This document shows, piece after piece, positions 9,447-17,631 of a stretch of 64,000 bases of DNA (its first letter is position 1; every line of letters starts with the position of its first letter). The position numbers and the translations under genes are program-made. The stretch lies in NCBI RefSeq assembly GCF_021390645.1, contig NZ_JAJEJT010000004.1:806001-870000 (forward strand), written 5' to 3'. The notes below the pieces were generated by a model. The model was not told the DNA's origin. It ran no database searches and saw only the letters and a program-made list of their open reading frames with translations. Source of the stretch: Paraburkholderia flagellata. Lineage in GTDB: Bacteria; Pseudomonadota; Gammaproteobacteria; Burkholderiales; Burkholderiaceae.

Positions 9447-9599
9447 GTGCCGAGGGCCTTGCGCCCTCGTTTCACACACTCAGGCAAGCGGCGTGGCGCC
9501 ACGTGCCTGAGTCCGCGCCGCCGCACTGGCGTGATACTGCGCCGCGCGCCAGCAAGTGAGCCAGCAGCGCGCGTATCCGCCATGACGGCGGACCTGGCA

Positions 9600-9878
9600 T
9601 CACGACGCGTTGACGGCGTCCTTGAATGCCTTGCCGGCGGTGAACTTCACCGTCTTGGCAGCGGCAATCTGGATCTCCGCGCCCGTGGCCGGGTTGCGGC
9701 CCACGCGGGCGGCGCGCTGGCCAGTCGAGAACGAGCCGAAGCCGACGAGTTGCACGGAGTCACCCGAGGTGACCGCACGCGTGACGACGTCGAGAATCGC
9801 GTCGATCGCTGCGCCCGTGGCTGCCTTGGTCTCGCCCGTGCTAGCGGCGACTGCGTCAATGAGTTCCTGTTTGTTCAT
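9600..9878 (-). CDS. hupB: HU-family DNA-binding protein
   Basis: A 92-aa nucleoid-associated protein that binds and bends DNA as a dimer. It opens [11 protein letters not shown] and has the beta-arm signature [21 protein letters not shown], cut here in two by the reader at the usual HU/IHF position, with the proline of the arm tip in RNPATG. The length is normal. AGGTAG precedes the start. It is a single gene convergent with the GGDEF gene. It is one of several HU paralogues usual in Burkholderiaceae, so the exact symbol is tentative. Confidence 0.92.
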   Translation of the reverse strand: MNKQELIDAVAASTGETKAATGAAIDAILDVVTRAVTSGDSVQLVGFGSFSTGQRAARVGRNPATGAEIQIAAAKTVKFTAGKAFKDAVNAS

Positions 9879-10495
9879 CTGCTACCTGTGTTGAGTTGAG
9901 AAAACCTGCATACCCTACCTCACGCGGGCAAAACAGGCAAATCGCGTTGCATATGGAAACGCGTCGATCGCCCGCCCGGCACGTGTTTTGCGATGGGCGC
10001 GCAAGGGGCGAAAGCCGAATCAATAGCACAACGCGGAGTCACTGTGTAGACAAAACCCCGTTAAATATTGGCAAAAATGCACAAAAACGACAATACGGCG
10101 GTTTCAAGCGGGTTGATACAGGAACGATTCGTGCAGATGACCGCTGACGATAACAAAAATCAGCGATATTTCCGATTTTGACCAGGCCGAAAAAAAATGC
10201 CTCGCCGGGACAGTCGCCGGTCTGTTTTCCCTGCGGGGATGTCGCCGGCCAGGCATCCGGCAAGCCGCCCGGGCGGCCCGAGCGGGCGGTTACGCGAGTT
10301 CAAAACCGCGATCCCAAGCTGGAATGGCGGCCTACAAAATCGCATTCTGTCTTTCAGTTGCGCAACGTAAGACAACGTGAGCGCCTTTCTACTTTGATGT
10401 TTTCAGCGCAAAAGGATGTTGCGTGCTCAATCGGTATGTTGCTCAGTCATACTGACTATTTGCCAACTTGCCGCGTTCGACCTCGACGACCGGGC
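9879..10495. other. 617-bp intergenic stretch between divergent/tandem minus-strand genes
   Basis: No gene is supported. The half next to hupB is AT-rich (10050-10150) and should hold the hupB promoter. The segment 10195-10300 is very GC-rich with several GCCGG/CCGGC words that could fold, but I see no terminator or known RNA family. The open frames here lack ribosome binding sites and codon bias. Confidence 0.5.
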
Positions 10496-10885
10496 TCAGG
10501 TGAAATCCCATAGCACGCGCGCGGGCGCATCGGCGAAATTGGCATAGCGGAAACGGCGGCGCGCCGGCAACTGGAAACTGTCGTTGGCACGCTGGGTCAC
10601 GGGTTCTTCGTTGCCCTCCAGCCAGATCGTGAGCTTGCCTTCGAGCACGAAGCCGCCCTGCTCGCCGCTGTCGTCCACGGGGCGCTCGCGGCTCGTCGCG
10701 CCGGGGTCTAGCTGGCTCTCCAGCATCGAGAAACCCGACGACATGCTGGGCGAAACGAGCACAACCGTAATGCCACCGCCATAGTCGAGCGTGCGCGCTC
10801 GCCAGACCTCGTGACCCCCGGCAGCTCGCGCGGCATATTCACGAACACAGGGTGCGAACGTGAAATTTTTCATTATGAATTTCAT
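10496..10885 (-). CDS. cupin-fold protein
   Basis: A 129-aa single-domain cupin-2-like protein. The beta-barrel core runs about residues 40-125, with a GSFSML-like strand and the typical EGKLTIWLEGNEEPV strand pair followed by a QLPARRRFRYAN turn. The histidines of the classical metal-binding cupin motif are not obvious, so catalytic activity is doubtful; it may be a sensor or binding protein. An ATG at 10873 is an alternative start. It lies just downstream of an amino-acid ABC importer on the same strand, with a 75-bp gap. Confidence 0.75.
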   Translation of the reverse strand: MKFIMKNFTFAPCVREYAARAAGGHEVWRARTLDYGGGITVVLVSPSMSSGFSMLESQLDPGATSRERPVDDSGEQGGFVLEGKLTIWLEGNEEPVTQRANDSFQLPARRRFRYANFADAPARVLWDFT

Positions 10886-10891
10886 GAAAAA
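10866..10891. repeat. inverted repeat over the cupin start codon
   Basis: TTTTTCAT at 10866-10873 and ATGAAAAA at 10884-10891 are exact reverse complements separated by 10 bp. They span the two candidate start codons of the cupin gene and could be an operator or an mRNA fold that masks initiation. The AT-rich composition makes chance occurrence more likely than usual. Confidence 0.3.
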
Positions 10892-10960
10892 AATCGCGAC
10901 AATTTCACGTAAGCGACCTGGCTATAGTGCGCACCGCAGTAGTCCTCCGAGTCCGGCGAA

Positions 10961-11671
10961 TTAGAGTTGCGCGCTTTGGCGCACCTGAAGCCTCGGCAGC
11001 TTGCGGCGCGCGAGCAACGCATTGGCACTCCACTGCAGCGCACCGCACAGCAGCAAATACACGAGCCCGACGAACAGGAAGATCTGCGCCGGATACACCA
11101 GCAGCCGATTATTAAGCTGATTGGCGAGGAACGTGAATTCCGGCACGCCGACGATATAGGCGAGCGATGTGTCCTTGATCAACGCCACCCATTGATTGAC
11201 GAACGACGGCATCATCACCCGCACCGCTTGAGGCAGGACGACTTCGCGCAATGCCTGCCAGCGCGTCAAGCCAAGCGAGAGCGCGGCCTGCCACTGCCCT
11301 TCGCCGATCGACGTGATGCCCGCATAAACCGAATGAGACAGATACGCGCCGCCGATCAGCGCCAGCGCACACACGACGGTCGCAAGGCCCGGAACGTCGA
11401 CGCGCAGCAGGATCGGCATCAGGAAGAAGGTCCAGAAAATTAGCATGAGCACAGGTATCGCGCGAAAGAACGCGACGCCGGCGGTCAGTGCCAGACGCAC
11501 AACTCCGCTCGTCATTGCGAGCGCAACGCCAAGCGCGAGTCCGATCAACGCCGCGAGCAGCGCCGACACCATGGAGAGCGCGATCGTCAGTGCAACGCCG
11601 CCCAGCGGGCCCGCCGGAAACGCGCCGAGCATCAGATAACGCAAAGCGGGAAACCACTCGAACTCGTTCAC
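10961..11671 (-). CDS. polar amino acid ABC transporter permease (GltK-like)
   Basis: A 236-aa inner-membrane permease of the HisM/GltK type with about five helices. The EAA loop that contacts the ATPase is visible as AALSLGLTRWQALREVVLPQA, here given as the segment around LTRWQALREVVLPQ. The GTG at 11671 is selected because it overlaps the stop of the upstream permease by four bases (GTGA) and because the protein then has family-typical length. It is the last gene of the binding protein - permease - permease operon. No ATPase gene follows. Confidence 0.88.
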   Translation of the reverse strand: MNEFEWFPALRYLMLGAFPAGPLGGVALTIALSMVSALLAALIGLALGVALAMTSGVVRLALTAGVAFFRAIPVLMLIFWTFFLMPILLRVDVPGLATVVCALALIGGAYLSHSVYAGITSIGEGQWQAALSLGLTRWQALREVVLPQAVRVMMPSFVNQWVALIKDTSLAYIVGVPEFTFLANQLNNRLLVYPAQIFLFVGLVYLLLCGALQWSANALLARRKLPRLQVRQSAQL

Positions 11672-12390
11672 GCACGGCCTCGCTGCAAACCGCCGCGTTG
11701 CCAGAGCACAAGCACGACCTCGATCACCGCGATGGCCAACACATAGAAGAGGGTCGCCGTGCCGAACGCCTGGAAGGTCCTGAAGCTCTCCGTATCGACC
11801 TGGCGCGACATGTACGACAGTTCCCCAACGCCGATCGCCATCGTGAGCGACGAGTTCTTTATCACGTTCATGTATTGGCCAGCGAGCGGCGGCGTCGCAA
11901 TGCGCAACGCCTGCGGCAGGATCACATAGCGCAGGGTTGCGTAACGGCTCATGCCAAGCGCCGCAGCCGCGTGCCACTGTGCATGGTTCACGCCACGCAT
12001 ACCGGCCAGAAACTCTTCGCCGATGAACGCCGTGGTATAGCAGGTCAGTCCGACCCAGCCAGCGAACAGTTCGAAACTCGGCCAGCGCAGCGTGAGCGGC
12101 CCGAACGTTGCCAGGTGCGGCGTGTTAAGCCAGTTCATCCAGGCGGACGGCAACACAGCCGCGGCGCCGAAATACCAGAACAGCAGTTGAACGAGCAGCG
12201 GCGAATTGCGGAAGACGAACACGTAGAGCGCCGCCGCGCGTGTGATCGCACGGCTACGAGCGGTGCGCGCGACCGCCAGCAGAAAGCCCAGCGGCGTCGC
12301 GCACGACGCCGCGCAGGCGGAGAGCATCAACGTAACGAAGAAACCCTGTTCGAGCCACGCGAGATACTTCGGTTCAAGCCAGTTATGCAT
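11668..12390 (-). CDS. polar amino acid ABC transporter permease (GltJ-like)
   Basis: A 240-aa inner-membrane permease of the His/Glu/Gln importer type. It carries the FRNSPLLVQLLFWYF segment typical of GltJ and an EAA loop around AALGMSRYATLRYVILPQ. It forms the membrane channel with the GltK-like partner whose start overlaps its stop. It begins 16 bp after the binding-protein stop, so all three are one transcript. Substrate is likely an acidic or polar amino acid by similarity only. Confidence 0.88.
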   Translation of the reverse strand: MHNWLEPKYLAWLEQGFFVTLMLSACAASCATPLGFLLAVARTARSRAITRAAALYVFVFRNSPLLVQLLFWYFGAAAVLPSAWMNWLNTPHLATFGPLTLRWPSFELFAGWVGLTCYTTAFIGEEFLAGMRGVNHAQWHAAAALGMSRYATLRYVILPQALRIATPPLAGQYMNVIKNSSLTMAIGVGELSYMSRQVDTESFRTFQAFGTATLFYVLAIAVIEVVLVLWQRGGLQRGRA

Positions 12391-12406
12391 GAATCAGCCG
12401 CAGCGC

Positions 12407-13240
12407 TCAACTGTTCTTTTGCGCATCGCCGATCTTGAAGAGACGGGGCAGCGGTGCAGCACTCTTCGGGCCGAACCACTTGTCATAAATCTGTGCAGCT
12501 TCGCCGTCCGTTTCCAGGTGAGTCAGCGTGCTGTTCACCGCATCGAGCAAACGCGTCTCGCCTTTGGGCACGCCAACGCCTTCGTAATCGTTCGAGATCG
12601 TGAACGGGGAAATCTCGTAGTTCGCCTTATCGGGCGCGCGTGCAAGCAGCGCGACGAGTTTCGGACCGTCCTGCGTGATGGCCTGCACGTTGCCCGTGCG
12701 CAGCGCAGCGAAAGCGAAAGGCGTGTCATCGTAGGCGACGATGGTTGCGTTCGGGAATTTCGCCCGCACCTGCTGTTCGTTAGTCGTGCCTTTGTCTGCG
12801 CCAATACGCAGGCTGTTGATCTGTTCCGAAGACTTCAGCACGCCCTTCTTCGCAATGAACTGGGTGCCGGACGCGAAATACGGCGTGCTGAAATCCACTT
12901 CCTTCTTGCGATCGTCGGTAATCGTAAAGTTGGCGAATACCAGATCGACCTTGCCCGACTTCAGAAACGCGATGCGGTTGGCGGGATTGGTGGGCTGAAC
13001 TTCGAGTTTCACACCGAGGCTCTTCGCCACGGCGCGCGCGTAGTCCACGTCGAGTCCAACGATCTGATTGTCCTTCGGATCGACGGAACCAAACGGCGGG
13101 TTGCTGTCGAATGCAGCAACGCGCAACACGCCCGCCCGTTTGATGTCGTCCAGACGATCCGCATGCGCGGAAGTCGATGCCACGACCAGAAGTGCCGTCA
13201 ACAGTGCGCCCGGCACTGCGCCCCAGATGCTGTTTTTCAT
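12407..13240 (-). CDS. amino acid ABC transporter substrate-binding protein
   Basis: A 277-aa periplasmic binding protein (SBP_bac_3 fold). The signal peptide runs about residues 1-27 with cleavage after SAHA. The mature protein starts with a typical LDDIKRAGVLRVA segment and has the family signature GLDVDYARAVAKSLG. The ATG at 13240 has AGAAGG upstream; the longer frame to 13486 is not protein-like. It is first in the operon, which fits its need for higher expression. The related GltI binds glutamate/aspartate, but the ligand here is not determined. Confidence 0.9.
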   Translation of the reverse strand: MKNSIWGAVPGALLTALLVVASTSAHADRLDDIKRAGVLRVAAFDSNPPFGSVDPKDNQIVGLDVDYARAVAKSLGVKLEVQPTNPANRIAFLKSGKVDLVFANFTITDDRKKEVDFSTPYFASGTQFIAKKGVLKSSEQINSLRIGADKGTTNEQQVRAKFPNATIVAYDDTPFAFAALRTGNVQAITQDGPKLVALLARAPDKANYEISPFTISNDYEGVGVPKGETRLLDAVNSTLTHLETDGEAAQIYDKWFGPKSAAPLPRLFKIGDAQKNS

Positions 13241-13769
13241 TATCAAAATACCTTCTTCTTTTGTTGCCCTTGCGCTGCCATTGATCATTCGCGCTGGCGA
13301 AGTACGCAGCGTATCGGCATGACGCGTACGAAGGAACCAAGCATTTCTCAGATCGAAAGCGCTGTTGGTGATATGGGCCAACGGCACGGTCCGCGCGGAG
13401 CGGAGTCGTTGCCGCATTCGAGGATTTCTCGCGTTATGCGCACATAGACATAGCGATGTTAGTGTCCTCACGCTCACCACAGACACCGGAAGTAATGTTG
13501 ACGCATGTTTTTTCGCATACGTGGCTTGCGTCGCAACTCTTGCCGGTCAGATCGCGTCGATTCGGTAATGTCGACAATCGCCAATGCCATCGACGCGCAT
13601 TTCTTTCGCGCGAGACAATTGAACGCAAATACGTTTCGAAGTTCTTACAACTTCATTGGCCTATCACCCTTGACCCGGGCACATCGCCTGCTTACGATCA
13701 ACGTGATCCAGTCTTCAGCAATGCTGGCTGCAAAGCCCGGTTTGTATCTGCATCATCAGGGGGACTCTT
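13241..13769. other. 529-bp intergenic stretch between divergent genes
   Basis: This region holds the promoters of the ABC importer operon (minus strand) and of the small membrane protein (plus strand). It is less GC-rich than its flanks. I find no gene, RNA or strong repeat in it. Confidence 0.5.
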
Positions 13770-14189
13770 ATGTCTTACCGCCGCTGGACGTCTCCTGCCG
13801 AGACCGCAGAATGGATAATCCTCGTCGGCGCGGCTTTCGCAGTGCTGGGCGGGTGGATACCCTGGATGGGCCACGCGCCTTACTACTTCGTTGCGGGCGT
13901 TGCGTTGATCGGCGCCGGCATCCTCATGCTATGGAATCGCTCCGCGGGACTATGGTGGTATTTCGCCATGTTCGCCGCTGCCCTGCTCTGGTCGATCTTC
14001 AAGGTTGGACTGGATGGCTGGAGCCTTCTGTCGCGACTCCTCGTGCTCGCCCTGATCGGCATCGGGATAAGCCTGGTCATTATCACCAGCAATTCGAAAG
14101 CTGGCCGGCCGCTACGCGTAGCGGCAATCATCACGGCGGTGATCTACGTCGCCGCAATTGCCAGCATGCTCTGGTCCGCCATCTCCTGA
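13770..14189 (+). CDS. stand-alone homologue of the PQQ-dehydrogenase N-terminal membrane domain
   Basis: A 139-aa protein with about five transmembrane helices (roughly 15-33, 38-56, 60-78, 84-104, 115-135). The order and the words LWWYFAMFAAALLW and KVGLDGWSLLSRL resemble the membrane anchor that precedes the beta-propeller of quinoprotein glucose/quinate dehydrogenases. They also resemble the separate small subunit SldB of Gluconobacter polyol dehydrogenase. That anchor passes electrons to ubiquinone. No PQQ dehydrogenase large subunit is nearby, so its partner is unknown. The start ATG is preceded by AGGGGGA. The similarity is by eye and should be treated as probable. Confidence 0.65.
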   Translation: MSYRRWTSPAETAEWIILVGAAFAVLGGWIPWMGHAPYYFVAGVALIGAGILMLWNRSAGLWWYFAMFAAALLWSIFKVGLDGWSLLSRLLVLALIGIGISLVIITSNSKAGRPLRVAAIITAVIYVAAIASMLWSAIS

Positions 14190-14566
14190 GCGCGACCGGG
14201 CGCGTCCATTCACACACGATTCGTACTGGTTCAGCAAATAGCAGCGTTCGCCATCGGTCGGATTTTCATGTAGTTGATTATTCAAATGAATAATCAAACG
14301 GCAACACGTACTGAACACCAAACGCATTCATAAAATGGTGCGGTGCGTTTTACCGCAGGCACGTATTCATCCTACTACGCCTCTTCCACGCATTAGTCGT
14401 CCGCCGCCAATTTCAAGCAAACGGAATACTTTGGCGCGCTGCGCGTCTTATTTCGATGGATCATATGGATATGCCTCCGATGTTCATACGTATCTTGTTC
14501 GGAGTCCATATCGATAGGGAAATGTGAAATCGCCACGCCGCTGAATCGGACTACCGGGACAACATA
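14190..14566. other. 377-bp intergenic stretch with two palindromic elements
   Basis: Besides the repeat at 14274-14297, the segment 14460-14517 is an imperfect inverted repeat. A CATATGGA / CCTCCGA arm pairs with TCGGAG / TCCATAT around a central ATACGTAT palindrome. These elements lie 60-110 bp upstream of the 14567 gene and could regulate it. No gene is seen. Confidence 0.4.
14274..14297. repeat. 10-bp perfect inverted repeat
   Basis: TTGATTATTC at 14274-14283 and GAATAATCAA at 14288-14297 are exact reverse complements around a 4-base centre. It lies 85 bp past the stop of the membrane protein and about 270 bp before the next gene. It lacks a T-run and is AT-rich, so it looks more like a protein-binding palindrome than a terminator. 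Confidence 0.55.
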
Positions 14567-15775
14567 ATGCGAAACTCACCGACCGAGACCGCTTTCCTTC
14601 CCGACATCGCCGCCCGCGCGAACACGGGTAGTATTCGCCACGAAATCCGCGTATGCGAATCCCTCGCGGACTTCACGAAACTGCGACCTTCCTGGGAAGC
14701 CGTCTGCACCGCGTGTCCAGCGACGCTCGAATTCACCTACTGCGAGCTCGCCGCAATGCGGGCATTCGCCCGCGGCGTGGTGGTCAATGTTGCGCTGGTC
14801 TACGACGGCGCCACGCTCGTCGCGCTCTGGCCGCTGTGCGTTGCGCGCGAAGGCGCATGCCGGGTCGCGCGCGCACTGGGCTGCGGAAGCAACGAGGAAT
14901 ACGGCGGCCCGCTCGTAGCCGATCGAGGCGACAGGCGCTTTTATGACGCCGCCGTCGAGGCATTGCGCAGCATCGACGCGGACTTGCTGGAGATACGGTT
15001 CGTCGAGTGCCAGGGTCCCCTTCACGCCGCGCTTTCGCGCGCCTCGCAGTCGTGGGTCCTGCGCGCCCTGCCGGAGCGCTGGCGTCTGCTGTCCGGCTAT
15101 TCCATGGAGCTGTCCCGATTCCCCACCTTTGACGCCTTCATCGCGACGAGACCCGATTCGCTGCGGCGCCCGTTGCGGCGTCTCGCGAGGCGCCTTTCGG
15201 AAGACGGCGCAGTTGAATACGGTTGGTGTCGGGACGCCAGCGATGCCCGCGCGGTACTGACCTGGCTCTTTGAGAAGAAGCGCAACTGGGTGATCGCGCG
15301 CGGCCTCGACGCCCCCTATCTGATGAACGACGACGTCCGCGACTTCTTCATCGAACTTGCCGAGCGGACCGATCTCGTTGCGACGCCTTTGGTTTCGTTC
15401 GTCAAGCTTGACGGCGTGCCCATCGCGGCATCCGTCAACCTGACCGGGCCGCGCAGGCTGGAGTATTTCATCACGACCTATGACGAAGCCTATGCCGCCC
15501 GCTCCGTGGGCAACCTGCTTGTTGATAGCATGGCTCGGTGGGCGCTCGCGAACGGCCGCGATTTCGACTTCCGGCCATACTTTTCGAGCTATAAGGAGCG
15601 TTGGTCAAATCGGAAGAGCTGGTACGAGTCTCATTTCGTCATACTGACATGGCGTGGCAGACTCGCTGAGTTTCCACTTGCCGCTCAGCAGCTTCGGCGC
15701 GTATTTCGTAGAGCGCGCGAGTTTGCCATCGACCCGCTGCGCGCGAAAGTGCGCGCCCTCACGTCGGCGCGGTGA
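14567..15775 (+). CDS. BioF2-like / GNAT-fold acetyltransferase family protein (CelD-like)
   Basis: A 402-aa soluble protein of the Acetyltransf_6 (BioF2-like) family. The C-terminal GNAT-like domain covers about residues 190-345, with the characteristic EKKRNWVIARGL region and VASVNL-like strand (here AASVNLTGPRRLEYFITTYD) shortened: AASVNL, then EYFITTYDEAY. Relatives occur in polysaccharide and envelope gene clusters and often have unknown acyl acceptors. The start follows a purine-poor leader, so an internal start cannot be excluded. It is a single gene convergent with the PNPOx-like gene, with 16 bp between stops. Confidence 0.75.
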   Translation: MRNSPTETAFLPDIAARANTGSIRHEIRVCESLADFTKLRPSWEAVCTACPATLEFTYCELAAMRAFARGVVVNVALVYDGATLVALWPLCVAREGACRVARALGCGSNEEYGGPLVADRGDRRFYDAAVEALRSIDADLLEIRFVECQGPLHAALSRASQSWVLRALPERWRLLSGYSMELSRFPTFDAFIATRPDSLRRPLRRLARRLSEDGAVEYGWCRDASDARAVLTWLFEKKRNWVIARGLDAPYLMNDDVRDFFIELAERTDLVATPLVSFVKLDGVPIAASVNLTGPRRLEYFITTYDEAYAARSVGNLLVDSMARWALANGRDFDFRPYFSSYKERWSNRKSWYESHFVILTWRGRLAEFPLAAQQLRRVFRRAREFAIDPLRAKVRALTSAR

Positions 15776-15791
15776 ACGTCGCATTCGATGG

Positions 15792-16484
15792 TCAGTCGCA
15801 ACGCCGGTTCGTCCAGTCCTTCACGTACGCGGGTGCTTCACGCTCCGGCATCGCTGTGTCGGCGACGGGCGGCAACGGTGCAAGCGTGAGCGGCAGCACA
15901 CCTGCCCAGACGGGTCGATCCATGTCCTCCTCGTCGTCCTTCGGGCCGCCCGTGCGGATCTTCGTAACGGACTCCGAGAGCGCAATGCGCATGACCGTGG
16001 TCGCCGTCAGTTCCTTGCCATTGCCCGCGCGCACCTCATGCCTGCGCCCCGGCGCAATGTGCTCCATGAAGGCATCGAGCACGGCAGCCTTGTGCTCCGG
16101 GGGCACCACCTCGAATACGCCGTAAATCACCGCGGAACGATAGTTCATCGAGTGATTGAACGCCGAGCGCGCAAGCACGAGGCCATCCAGATGCGTAACG
16201 GTCACGCAAACCTGGGCGCCTTCGGCTGCCAGGCGCAGCATGCGGCTGCCGTTCGAGCCGTGAATGTAGAGATGGTCGCCCTCGCGCCAGCACGCGGTGG
16301 GAATGCAATGCACGCCGTGCTCGTCAGCGAAGGCGACGTGGCAGACGTAGGCTTCGTCAAGAATCGCGTGCAACGTTGCCGCGTCGTAGTTCGCGCGTTG
16401 CGCGACCCGGCGCACGCGCGTGCGTTGCGAAGTTGCCGCGCTGGTGTTGGCGGCGGGTTCGTTGACGGCATCGGCGAGGGACAT
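15792..16484 (-). CDS. pyridoxamine 5'-phosphate oxidase-like flavin-binding protein
   Basis: A 230-aa split-barrel protein of the PNPOx-like family, which binds FMN or related cofactors. Recognisable segments are the N-terminal ILDEAYVCHVAFAD, the barrel GDHLYIHGSNGSRMLR and SMNYRSAVIYG. The length and lack of the B6-specific C-terminus argue against true PdxH. The ATG at 16484 has AGAGGAAG upstream. It is transcribed towards its convergent neighbour, and tRNA genes lie behind it. Confidence 0.85.
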   Translation of the reverse strand: MSLADAVNEPAANTSAATSQRTRVRRVAQRANYDAATLHAILDEAYVCHVAFADEHGVHCIPTACWREGDHLYIHGSNGSRMLRLAAEGAQVCVTVTHLDGLVLARSAFNHSMNYRSAVIYGVFEVVPPEHKAAVLDAFMEHIAPGRRHEVRAGNGKELTATTVMRIALSESVTKIRTGGPKDDEEDMDRPVWAGVLPLTLAPLPPVADTAMPEREAPAYVKDWTNRRCD

Positions 16485-16729
16485 CGTTTTGCTTCCTCTA
16501 CGGTTCGGGTTGAGATTCCGCGTACGATAGACAAGCTGTGGCCCTATGGGTAGATCCAGACTCGCATTGAGTGATGGGGCCACGAGATCATCGAGCCCCC
16601 GATGATCGTAGGTAATACACCGTAAACCGTTAAATTTCTGACTAAATCATCCGCAATACGTCTTTTCGATATTCGTCAGGAAAAAGCTGCAACATCAAAA
16701 AATCTCCTGTACAATCCGGCCTCCTTGAT

Positions 16730-16805
16730 TCCCCGATAGCTCAGTCGGTAGAGCGCCGGACTGTTAATCCGTAGGTCCCTGGTTCGAGCCCAGGTCGGGG
16801 AGCCA
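16730..16805 (+). tRNA. tRNA-Asn (GUU)
   Basis: A 76-base cloverleaf. The acceptor arms TCCCCGA and TCGGGGA pair, the D arm is GCTC..GAGC, and the anticodon loop is CTGTTAA, giving anticodon GTT. The T loop is GGTTCGAGCC and the 3' CCA is encoded. It is followed after 5 bp by tRNA-Gly, so the two are probably one transcript. Confidence 0.96.
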
Positions 16806-16810
16806 GACAT

Positions 16811-16886
16811 GCGGGAGTAGCTCAGTTGGTAGAGCGCAACCTTGCCAAGGTTGAGGTCGCGAGTTCGAGACTCGTCTCCCGCTCCA
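16811..16886 (+). tRNA. tRNA-Gly (GCC)
   Basis: A 76-base cloverleaf. Acceptor GCGGGAG pairs with CTCCCGC, the anticodon loop CTTGCCAAG gives anticodon GCC, the T loop is AGTTCGAGACT, and CCA is encoded. It is the last gene of the tRNA pair. The accessory-looking signalling island begins directly behind its 3' end, where integration often occurs, but I see no duplicated tRNA 3' end or integrase. Confidence 0.96.
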
Positions 16887-16889
16887 GCA

Positions 16890-17055
16890 CCCAGGCGCGC
16901 CATCCGCCTGCGATGAGGGCAGCAAGCCAGCGCGCTTGCCTTTGTCTTGCGGTAGTGAAAACCGGAAGCACGCCCCCTTCCCCTCCAGCGAAGTCGCTTC
17001 GATCTCCATTCCGAAAATATTCGAATTGGATCGCAAGTAACCTGCGCCGTCTTCA
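16890..17055 (-). pseudogene. remnant of a histidine kinase C-terminus
   Basis: On the minus strand a frame opens after a TAG near 17060. It reads a short segment ending IEATSLEGKGACFRFSLPQ, which is the last beta strands of a HATPase_c domain (compare the usual G-x-ATS-x-x-G-x-GT-x-F-x-FSLP). The ATP-binding N, G1 and G2 boxes are missing. The frame has no stop of its own but runs on through the reverse strand of the tRNA genes. It therefore looks like the scar of a deleted sensor kinase. Confidence 0.55.
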
Positions 17056-17150
17056 CGCTAATCACGCGTGCCGCGCAGTGTGTTCCCGGACGCGCCCTCT
17101 CCCAAACGGCGCTCGCATGGTTGCCGGTGTTGTGAATACTCACACCCGCT

Positions 17151-17162
17151 ATACGAGCGTAT
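17151..17162. promoter_or_regulatory. ATAC-S-NN-S-GTAT operator, copy 1
   Basis: ATACGAGCGTAT, a palindrome centred about 100 bp upstream of the GTG start of the receiver protein at 17257. It is one of seven copies in the signalling island (see the copies at 29188, 36903, 40772, 41669, 45109 and 45984). Confidence 0.65.
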
Positions 17163-17256
17163 GATTCCGCCAGGCGGATTCCGTCATTACTATCAGCGCT
17201 GTCGGCCCGCGCTGGAGTTCTGTTCGGGCGCGCCGTTGTTGTTCAGGAGATCATGC

Positions 17257-17631
17257 GTGTCCGCCGCTCATCACGTCTGTGTGGTCGACGACGATCAGTC
17301 GGTTCGGCTAGCACTTGCCAGCTTGCTTCGTTCGCTCGGCTACGAAGTCGAAACCTTCGAATCGGGGAATGACGTCCTGCGCTGGCTCGCGCACAATCGC
17401 ACCGCGTGCGTCGTCTCCGATCTCCAGATGCCCGGCATGTCCGGCCTTCGAATCTTCGAGTGCATGATCGGCATGGGAGTCGATGCCCCGTTCGTGCTGA
17501 TCACGGCGTATCCGACTGCCGAAGTTCAGGCGCGGGCACTGTCGATTGGCGTTCGCGCATTCCTCACAAAACCGGTCAGCGCCCAGACGCTGGCAACGCA
17601 CGTCAAACAGGCCGTCAATCGAGACGATTAA
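17257..17631 (+). CDS. single-domain response regulator (receiver only)
   Basis: A 124-aa CheY-like receiver with no output domain. The acidic pair is in VVDDD, the phosphoacceptor is D55 in SDLQMPG, the switch threonine lies in LITAYP and the lysine is K105 in FLTKPV. The GTG at 17257 is chosen because AGGAGA stands just upstream and because the protein then matches its 124-aa paralogue at 29295 residue for residue in spacing. It is convergent with the giant kinase at 17615-22792, and their 3' ends overlap by 17 bp. A partnership with that kinase is inferred from position and from the matching arrangement at the other end of the module. Confidence 0.88.
   Translation: MSAAHHVCVVDDDQSVRLALASLLRSLGYEVETFESGNDVLRWLAHNRTACVVSDLQMPGMSGLRIFECMIGMGVDAPFVLITAYPTAEVQARALSIGVRAFLTKPVSAQTLATHVKQAVNRDD

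Noticed and set aside
16676..17143. Minus-strand open frames across the tRNA genes
   Set aside because: They are reverse translations of tRNA-Asn and tRNA-Gly. Only the kinase-like tail upstream of the tRNAs was kept, as a remnant.
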